Of a stretch of 64,000 nucleotides of DNA, positions 58,047 to 64,000 are shown piece after piece (position 1 is the stretch's first letter; each line of letters opens with the position of its first letter). A program made the position numbers and the translations under genes. Location: NCBI RefSeq assembly GCF_012184415.1, contig NZ_VTOX01000003.1, forward strand, positions 248,001-312,000, in the 5' to 3' direction. This DNA is from Ramlibacter lithotrophicus (lineage in GTDB: Bacteria > Pseudomonadota > Gammaproteobacteria > Burkholderiales > Burkholderiaceae_C). The notes below the pieces were generated by a model. That model had not been told where the DNA came from, ran no database searches, and saw only the letters and a program-made list of their open reading frames with translations.

Positions 58047-59471
58047 TCAGGGTTGCAGCCAGGCGTTGATTTCCTGCACCGCCTGCTCGTCGGCCTCGCC
58101 GGCGAGGGCGCGCAGCCGGATGCGCGAGATCATGTACAAGTAGCGCGCATTCGCAAGGTCGCGCAAGGCGGTGACCCGCTGTTCCTCCGCGTTCAGCACG
58201 TCCACCAGCGTGCGGCTGCCGGCCTCGAACGAGCGGCGATTGGAATGCACCATGGTCTCGGCCGAGCGCACGGCCTGCTCGAGCGCGCGGATTCGCAAGG
58301 CGCCTTCGGTCAGGCCGCGGTATTCCTTCTCGACGCGCAGCGCCAAGTCGCGGCGCGTGGCCTCCAGCGCCAGCCCGACCCGTTCCTGCTCGGCGACCGC
58401 CTGCCGCACCTGCGAATTGACGTAGCCGCCCGCATACAGGGGCACGTTCAGCTGGATGCCGATCGACTTGTTGTCGTAGCGGGAATTGACTCGCGTCACG
58501 TTGTCGCTGTCGCTGATCGACCACTGCGCGATCGCATCCAGTGTGGGCTTGTGGCCCGCCTGCGCCTTCTCGATCTCGAAGCGGGCGGCTTCCAGCTGCG
58601 CCCGCAGCGCGCGCAGTTCGGGGCTGGCCTGCTCGGCCCGGTCGGTCCACCGGAGCAGCGCGCCGGGGTCGGGCGCGGTGGCCCGCAGCTTGTCGGGATC
58701 CACCGGCGCCAGCCTGGCGATCGGCGCGTTGACCATCACCTGCAACTGGCGTTTCGTGTAGTCCAGGTTCTGCCGCGCCTCGAGCTCCTGCGCGACCGTC
58801 ATGTCCACCCGTGCCTGCGCCTCGTCGATGTCGGTGCGCACGCCGGCGCCCGCGGCGAAGCGCTTGCGCGCCGCATCGAGCTGGGTCGTGTACGCCTCCT
58901 TCTGCGCCAGGACCAGTGCCAGCTGGTCCTGCGCCAGCAGGCCCTCGAGGTAGGCACCCGACACGCGCACCGCGACGTTCTGCAGCTCCTTGTCGAGGGT
59001 GGCGTTGGCGTCCTCGACCTGCGCCTTCGCCTGCTGGTAGTCGGCGAAATTGAACGGCCGGTACAAGGGCTGGCGGATCGTGAGTGCGCGGCTGCTGCTG
59101 GTGTACTGCTGCTCGGACCGGACCGGCTGTCCCGCCAGTCCGGGCTGCACGCTCTCGAGGTCGTTGCGAAAGCGCGAAGCATTCGCGGAGACGTTCGGCA
59201 GCAGCTGCGCGCGCGCCTGGGGCAGGCGTTCGCGGCGCGCCGCCGCGGCGGCTTCGGCGGCGCCGATGACGGCGTCCTGCTCCAGCGCGGCGCGGTACGC
59301 CTGCGCCAGGTTCAGCGACAGCGGCGCCGTGGCCCCCCGCGGCGTGGAACCGGTGCCGGCGGCATCTTGCGCGGCGGCCGGCAGCGGTGCCGCGGCCGCG
59401 GCGATTGCGAGCGCCACGGCGGCGAGCGGCCGGCGAACAGCCGGCTGGCGGTGCGAGATCATCGTCGGCAT
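58047..59471 (-). CDS. TolC-family outer membrane protein of a type I secretion system
   Basis: A 474-residue protein with a signal peptide ('PLAAVALAIAAAAAPLPAAA'), forming the outer-membrane/periplasmic tunnel of type I secretion. Seen: two repeated helical halves typical of TolC, 'LNLAQAYRAALEQDAVIGAA' and 'RQAVAEQERVGLALEATRRD', 'RSFEAGSRTLVDVLNAEEQR' (the G-x-R-T-x-x-D-V-L-x-A motif), and 'ANARYLYMISRIRLRALAGE'. ATG 59471 is chosen because AAGGAGG is correctly spaced; a GTG at 59480 overlaps the HlyD stop. Last gene of the minus-strand secretion operon. Confidence 0.93.
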   Translation of the reverse strand: MPTMISHRQPAVRRPLAAVALAIAAAAAPLPAAAQDAAGTGSTPRGATAPLSLNLAQAYRAALEQDAVIGAAEAAAAARRERLPQARAQLLPNVSANASRFRNDLESVQPGLAGQPVRSEQQYTSSSRALTIRQPLYRPFNFADYQQAKAQVEDANATLDKELQNVAVRVSGAYLEGLLAQDQLALVLAQKEAYTTQLDAARKRFAAGAGVRTDIDEAQARVDMTVAQELEARQNLDYTKRQLQVMVNAPIARLAPVDPDKLRATAPDPGALLRWTDRAEQASPELRALRAQLEAARFEIEKAQAGHKPTLDAIAQWSISDSDNVTRVNSRYDNKSIGIQLNVPLYAGGYVNSQVRQAVAEQERVGLALEATRRDLALRVEKEYRGLTEGALRIRALEQAVRSAETMVHSNRRSFEAGSRTLVDVLNAEEQRVTALRDLANARYLYMISRIRLRALAGEADEQAVQEINAWLQP

Positions 59472-59476
59472 CGCGT

Positions 59477-60856
59477 TCACTCCTCCTTCATCGAAGCGGC
59501 CATCCGCTTGGTCAGCGGATGCAGCAGGTAGGTCAGCAACGTGCGCTCACCGGTCTTGAACACCACTTCCACCGGCATCCCGGGCTGCAGCTGGCGCTTG
59601 CCGAGCTTCTTGTAGCCCTCGGGGGTGACCGAGACACGGGACAGGAAGTACTGCACGCCGGTCTGCTGCTCCGTGAGCAGATCGCCGGACACGGACACCA
59701 CCTTGCCGTCCACGACGAGTTGCGGAGCATTCGCGAACGAGTTGAAGCGGATGTCCACCGGCAGCCCCGCGTGCACCTTGTCGATCAGGTTCGGGGCCAC
59801 CTTCGTTTCGACCAGCAGCAGCTCGTTCTCGGGAACGATGTCCATCAGTTTCTGGCCGCTCTGGATCACGCCACCGACCGTCTGCACGGTGAGGCCCACC
59901 ACCTGCCCGGCGGCCGGCGACTTGATCTCGACCCGGGTGAGCTCGTCGGCGAGCGCCCGGAACTTGCCTTCGTCGGACTGCACTTCGCGGGTGACGTCGG
60001 CCAGCTGGGTCTCGACCTCCTTGCGGTATTCCTGCTGGCGCCCGATCATCTTCTGCCGCAGCTCGCCGATGGACCGCTGGCCGCGCGTGATGTTGCCCAG
60101 GAGTTCGGCGATCGAGCCGTTCGCCTCGGACACCATCCGTTCCAGCTCCAGCTGGCGGTTGCGCGGCGCGTAGCCCTCCTTCACCAGGTCCCGCGTCTGC
60201 TTCAACTCGTCCTGCAGCAGGCCGACCTGCAGGCGCCGGTTCGACAGCATGCCCTGGTAGGCGGTCAGCAGGCCCTCCTGCCCCTCGATGCTCTCGCGCA
60301 GCGACTGCAGGTCCGCCTGCAGCGCGGCCTTGCGCGAGCGGAACAGCTGCTCCTGCGTCAGCATCTGGCTGCGGATCAACGGGTCGCCGGCAGCGCTCTT
60401 CAGGTCCGGATGGAACGCGATCGTGGTAGCGCCGGTCTGCTCGGCAACCAGCCGCCCCTGCATGGCGCGCAGGCCCAGGTAGCGCTGGCGGATCGCTTCG
60501 TAGTTGGCTCGGGTCGCGGCTTCGTCCAGCTTGATCAGCAACTGTCCTTCCTTGACCTGCTCGCCCTCGCGCACCAGCACCTCCCTGACGATGCCGCCGG
60601 TCAGGTGCTGCACGGCCTTGCGCTTGGTGTCGATGGCCACGAGGCCCTGGCTGGGCACGCCTTCGTCGAGTGGCGCGAACGCGGCCCAGACCAGGAAGCC
60701 ACCCAGCCCGATCAGCAGGGCCCAGATGCCGATGCGGGATGGGCGGCTTGCATCGGCCACGGCCGTGACATCCTGCTGCGGCGCCAGCTCGGACGGCGGC
60801 ACGACGGTCAATGGTCTGGAGGCAGAAGGACGCTCCAGGAGTTCGGATTTGTTCAT
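59477..60856 (-). CDS. HlyD-family periplasmic adaptor (PrtE-like)
   Basis: A 459-residue membrane fusion protein. A cytoplasmic tail and one membrane span (about 42-62, 'IGIWALLIGLGGFLVWAAFA') precede a lipoyl-like domain ('VREVLVREGEQVKEGQLLIK'), a long coiled-coil ('REQ'-rich helices, 'LEGQEGLLTAYQGMLSNRRL'-like region), and a beta-barrel domain ('IKSPAAGQVVGLTVQTVGG', 'VETKVAPNLIDKVHAGLPVD'). It links the ABC exporters with the TolC protein. Its stop is 5 bp before the TolC ATG and it starts 43 bp after the ABC gene. Confidence 0.94.
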   Translation of the reverse strand: MNKSELLERPSASRPLTVVPPSELAPQQDVTAVADASRPSRIGIWALLIGLGGFLVWAAFAPLDEGVPSQGLVAIDTKRKAVQHLTGGIVREVLVREGEQVKEGQLLIKLDEAATRANYEAIRQRYLGLRAMQGRLVAEQTGATTIAFHPDLKSAAGDPLIRSQMLTQEQLFRSRKAALQADLQSLRESIEGQEGLLTAYQGMLSNRRLQVGLLQDELKQTRDLVKEGYAPRNRQLELERMVSEANGSIAELLGNITRGQRSIGELRQKMIGRQQEYRKEVETQLADVTREVQSDEGKFRALADELTRVEIKSPAAGQVVGLTVQTVGGVIQSGQKLMDIVPENELLLVETKVAPNLIDKVHAGLPVDIRFNSFANAPQLVVDGKVVSVSGDLLTEQQTGVQYFLSRVSVTPEGYKKLGKRQLQPGMPVEVVFKTGERTLLTYLLHPLTKRMAASMKEE

Positions 60857-60899
60857 CGCGTCAATCGTTCGTTGAATTGTTTCGGGGTCTCTGCCGCCA

Positions 60900-62654
60900 T
60901 CAGGCCGGTTGCGCCGCGCCGACCGCGGGCGCGGCGGGCGGCCTGGCGGCGGCTCGCAGGGTGGCCAGCACGGCGTCGCGGGGACCGTCGAGCCGCAACT
61001 GTCCGTCCTGCAGCACCATGATCCGGTCGGCCACGGCCACCACGCCGGGCCGGTGGGTGATCAGGAACACCGTCTTGCCGCGCGCCTTGAGCTGCTGCAC
61101 GGTCCGCACGAGCGCGGCTTCGCCGGCGTCGTCCAGGTTGGAGTTGGGCTCGTCGAGCACGAGCAGGGCCGGATCGCCGTACACGGCACGGGCCAGCCCG
61201 ATGCGCTGGCGCTGGCCACCCGAGAGCAGGTTGCCCGCTTCGCCGATGGGCGTGTCGTAGCCCTTGGGAAAACGCAGGATCATCTCGTGCAGCCCGGCGC
61301 ACTTCGCGGCCTCGATCACCTTGGCCGAATCGAGCTCGCCGAAGCGCGCGATGTTCTCGCCGATGGTGCCCTCGAACAGCTCGATGTCCTGCGGCAGGTA
61401 ACCCACGTGCGGTCCGAGCTCGATGCGGTTCCAGCCGGCGAGCGGCATGCCGTCCAGCAGCACCTCGCCCGAGACGTCGGGCCAGATGCCCATCATGACC
61501 CGCGCCAGCGTGGACTTGCCCGAGCCGGAAGGACCCAGGACGACCGTGGCCGTGCCCGGATCGACCGAGAACGTGATGCCTTTGAGGATCGGCGCCTCGC
61601 GCCCCGGCGCCACAGCGAACACCTCGCGCAGGGCGACCGCCCCCTGCGGCGGCACCCGCCTGAGGTTCGGGTCGCGCTCGGGATACGCGGCCAGCAGTTC
61701 CTCGAGCCGGTGGAAGGCCGCGCGCGTCGTGATGAAGCTGCGCCACACCATGACCAGCTGGTCGATCGGCGCCAGGGCGCGCGCCATCAACAGGTTGGCC
61801 GCGATCATCGCGCCGGCCGTCAACTGGCCGTCGATCACCAGCAGCCCGCCGGCGGCCAGCGACAGCGACTGCTGCGTGTAGCGCACGAACTTGCTCCAGG
61901 CCGCCACCCGGCTGCTGACGTCATGCGCCAGGCCGTTCTGGGCCAGGGCGGCATTGTTCCAGCGGCGCCAGCGGCGGCGCAGGTTGCCGAGCATGCCCAT
62001 GGACTCGATCACCTCGGCGTTGCGCAGCTTGCTCTGGAGATAGGCGTGCACGTCCGTCGCCGCGCGAGCGGCCGATTCGGCGGGCGCCACGGTCCGGCGA
62101 TGGCCGAACCACGCCAGCGCGCCCTGCACGAGGGCGAACAGGACCGCCAGCCAGCCCAGCATCGGGTGCAGGAAGAAGGTGACGGCGATGTAGATCGGCG
62201 CCCACGGCACGTCGAACAGCGCGAAGATGCCCTGCCCGGTGATGAACTGGCGCAGCGTGATCAGGTCCGTGAAGGCCCGCGACGGGCTGGCGCGCGCCTC
62301 GCTGAGATAGGAGTCGAAACTGGCGTTGAACACGCGCGAGCTGACGTGGTCGTCGAAGCGCACGCCGGCGCGCACCAGCACGCGCGAGCGCATCCACTCC
62401 GAAAAGGCCATCACGCCGAACAGGAACAGCGTGATCAGCGAGACGGCCAGCAGCGTCAGCTCGCTCTGGCTGACCATCACGCGGTCGAAGACCTGCAGCA
62501 TGTAGATGGTCGGCGCCAGCATCATCAGATTCGCGACCATGCTGAACAGGCCGACGACGAGGAATTCGCGGCGGAAGGCCCACAGCGCCGCCGCGAGTTC
62601 GCTGCGGCCGAAGAAGGAGGGTTTGGTCATGGTGATCTGGATCCGCTGGTTCAC
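60900..62654 (-). CDS. type I secretion ABC transporter permease/ATPase (PrtD-like), second of two
   Basis: A 584-residue half transporter. Six-span membrane domain in the first 300 residues ('EFLVVGLFSMVANLMMLAPT', 'SMGMLGNLRRRWRRWNNAAL'), then an ATPase with Walker A 'VLGPSGSGKSTLAR', signature '[18 protein letters not shown]', Walker B 'ALLVLDEPNSNLDD' and H-loop 'VFLITHRPGVVAVA'. The PrtD type lacks an N-terminal C39-like domain, as here. It starts with GTG 62654, overlapping the stop of the first ABC gene, or ATG 62630. Together with the neighbour it would form a hetero- or two homo-dimers. Confidence 0.93.
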   Translation of the reverse strand: MNQRIQITMTKPSFFGRSELAAALWAFRREFLVVGLFSMVANLMMLAPTIYMLQVFDRVMVSQSELTLLAVSLITLFLFGVMAFSEWMRSRVLVRAGVRFDDHVSSRVFNASFDSYLSEARASPSRAFTDLITLRQFITGQGIFALFDVPWAPIYIAVTFFLHPMLGWLAVLFALVQGALAWFGHRRTVAPAESAARAATDVHAYLQSKLRNAEVIESMGMLGNLRRRWRRWNNAALAQNGLAHDVSSRVAAWSKFVRYTQQSLSLAAGGLLVIDGQLTAGAMIAANLLMARALAPIDQLVMVWRSFITTRAAFHRLEELLAAYPERDPNLRRVPPQGAVALREVFAVAPGREAPILKGITFSVDPGTATVVLGPSGSGKSTLARVMMGIWPDVSGEVLLDGMPLAGWNRIELGPHVGYLPQDIELFEGTIGENIARFGELDSAKVIEAAKCAGLHEMILRFPKGYDTPIGEAGNLLSGGQRQRIGLARAVYGDPALLVLDEPNSNLDDAGEAALVRTVQQLKARGKTVFLITHRPGVVAVADRIMVLQDGQLRLDGPRDAVLATLRAAARPPAAPAVGAAQPA

Positions 62655-64000
62655 GTGGCCGCGACCACCTGCTGCCCCGCCGCCGGCGGGCGCTGCTGCG
62701 CCTGCGCCGCCTGGATGGCCTTGTTCAAGGCGGCCAGCACGTCGTCGCGCGGGCCGAACGCCTGCACCTGGCCGTCGCGCAGCACCAGCATCTTGTCGAC
62801 CACCGGCAGGATGCTGGTGCGATGGGTCATGACCACGAAGCTCGTGCCGCGCGCCTTCATCTGCACGATGGCGGCGGCCAGGGCCGCCTCGCCGGCCTCG
62901 TCGAGGCTGGAGTTGGGCTCGTCGAGCACGACGAATACCGGGTTTCCGTACAAGGCGCGGGCCAGCCCGACGCGCTGCCGCTGTCCTCCGGACAGGATGG
63001 CGCCCTCGCGTCCGACGGGACTGTCGTAGCCCTGGGGAAGCGCCATGATCACCTCGTGCAGCCCCACGGCCCGGGCCGCCGCTTCGACCTTGGCAGGTTC
63101 CACGTCACCGAAGCGCGCGATGTTCTCGGCGATGGTGCCGTCGAACAGTTCCACGTCCTGCGGCAGGTACCCGACATGCGGGCCGAGCTCCGACTTGTCC
63201 CAGGCAAAGACGTCCACGCCGTCCAGGCGCACCTTGCCGCCGGCCGACGGCCACAACCCGACCAGCAGGCGCGCCAAGGTCGTCTTGCCGGAGGCCGAAG
63301 GGCCGATCACGGCCACGACCTCTCCCGGATTGAGCGCGAAGGCCACGCCCTTGAGGATCGGCACCTGGTTGCCCGGCGCCGCGGCCAGGACCTGTTCCAC
63401 CTGCACCACGCCACGTGGCGCGGGCAGCGGCATGACCTTGGGCGGGGCGGGCACCGCCGTCAGCAACTGGCTGAGGCGGCTCCACGAGTCGCGAACCGTG
63501 ATGACGCTGCGCCACTGGGTCACGAGCTGCACCAGGGGCGCCAGCATGCGCCCACCCAGGATGGAGGCGATGATCATCATGCCGGCGCCGCCGCGCAGTT
63601 CGCCGTACAGCAGCAGCCACGCGCCAAGACCGAGCAGGAGCGAGCCCATGGTCGTCTGCAGGAACTTGGTCAGCGCCTGGAAGCCGCCGGCGCGCTCGGA
63701 AGCGATCGCCTGCAGCCCCAGGAATTCGCGCTGCTTGGCCGCCCAGCGGCTGTGGATGTCGCGCTGCATGCCCATGGCCTCGATCACCTGGGCGTTGCGC
63801 AAGGTGCCGTCCGCGTATTGCTGCGCGCCGAACGCGCTGCGATTGGCCTCCACCAGCGGCGGCTGCGTGGCCCGTTCGTTCAGCCAGCCCACGAAGGTCT
63901 GCACGATCGCGCCGGCCACCGCCACCCAGCCCAGGACCGGGCTGATGGCGAAGATCAGCACCATGAAGACCAGCGCCACCGGCGCCTCCATCGCGGCCAG
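62651..64000 (-). CDS. type I secretion ABC transporter permease/ATPase (PrtD-like), first of two, cut by window edge
   Basis: A 450-codon C-terminal part of a second PrtD-like half transporter; the N-terminal about 140 residues lie beyond base 64000. Seen: membrane segments ('[18 protein letters not shown]', '[20 protein letters not shown]'), Walker A '[14 protein letters not shown]', signature '[18 protein letters not shown]', Walker B '[14 protein letters not shown]', and H-loop '[14 protein letters not shown]'. About half of the aligned ATPase residues match the next gene, which it overlaps by 4 bp. Both ATPase sites look intact. Confidence 0.92.
   Translation of the reverse strand: MAAMEAPVALVFMVLIFAISPVLGWVAVAGAIVQTFVGWLNERATQPPLVEANRSAFGAQQYADGTLRNAQVIEAMGMQRDIHSRWAAKQREFLGLQAIASERAGGFQALTKFLQTTMGSLLLGLGAWLLLYGELRGGAGMMIIASILGGRMLAPLVQLVTQWRSVITVRDSWSRLSQLLTAVPAPPKVMPLPAPRGVVQVEQVLAAAPGNQVPILKGVAFALNPGEVVAVIGPSASGKTTLARLLVGLWPSAGGKVRLDGVDVFAWDKSELGPHVGYLPQDVELFDGTIAENIARFGDVEPAKVEAAARAVGLHEVIMALPQGYDSPVGREGAILSGGQRQRVGLARALYGNPVFVVLDEPNSSLDEAGEAALAAAIVQMKARGTSFVVMTHRTSILPVVDKMLVLRDGQVQAFGPRDDVLAALNKAIQAAQAQQRPPAAGQQVVAAT

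Noticed and set aside
1..64000. CRISPR array, tRNA, rRNA, integrase or prophage genes
   Set aside because: Looked for regular spaced repeats, cloverleaf-like sequences, transposase or integrase motifs; none seen.

Overview
The window looks like chromosomal DNA of a very GC-rich beta-proteobacterium, most likely Burkholderiales/Comamonadaceae (Ramlibacter or Variovorax-like). That placement is inferred from the mix of two TRAP transporter loci, slmA beside an argB neighbourhood, a Pil-Chp type chemosensory cluster, PrtD-type type I secretion genes and beta-oxidation operons, not from a marker-gene search. Genes are densely packed, and ATGA/GTGA overlaps are common. I see no tRNA, rRNA, CRISPR array, integrase or complete IS element.

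Layout. 1-3638: acyl-CoA ligase (cut by the window edge), a small GNAT, and a bifunctional class A PBP. 3635-3910: a 276-bp non-coding element with 34-bp terminal inverted repeats between two convergent genes. 3925-7810: ECF42-type sigma factor with two DGPF/YciI proteins, a SRPBCC-VOC fusion frame and an SDR. 7875-9590: diheme cytochrome c divergent from a TetR regulator. 9634-20133 (minus): a fatty-acid/acyl-CoA degradation operon headed by its own TetR gene (FadE, FadN-type, thiolase, hydrolase, thioesterase, SDR, isomerase, enoyl-CoA hydratase), with a DUF559 endonuclease unit inserted between the FadN-type gene and the thiolase gene.

20267-21681: DUF4118-type sensor kinase with a tiny coupled ORF. 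21916-30186 (minus): Pil-Chp-like chemosensory operon (two receiver proteins, CheW, MCP, CheA-REC, CheW, a CheW-like protein and a cyclic-nucleotide-binding protein). 30418-31668: O-antigen ligase family. 31658-40673: sugar-acid catabolism locus 1 (FAH hydrolase, two SDRs, GntR, TRAP DctPQM, UxaA-type dehydratase, Ldh2-type dehydrogenase). 40680-46323: locus 2 (SDR, GntR, TRAP DctPQM, enolase-superfamily enzyme). 46334-50897 (minus): PdeM-like phosphoesterase, slmA, a two-component pair and argB.

50997-56351: a WecA/MraY-type glycan initiator, a GT2 glycosyltransferase and rmlBDAC for dTDP-L-rhamnose. 56355-58001: a secreted M10-type metallopeptidase directly behind rmlC. 58047-64000 (minus): TolC, HlyD and two tandem PrtD-type ABC exporters, the last one cut by the window edge. 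The likely story for the right end is that the peptidase is exported by the type I system encoded opposite it.

The most unusual structures are repeats. One is a G-rich 37-bp repeat (four copies, always as inverted pairs, three of them with a strong G-quadruplex pattern): one pair encloses a DUF559 endonuclease gene and the other pair is empty. The others are the 276-bp MITE-like element and a 48-bp palindrome present twice within sugar-acid locus 1.
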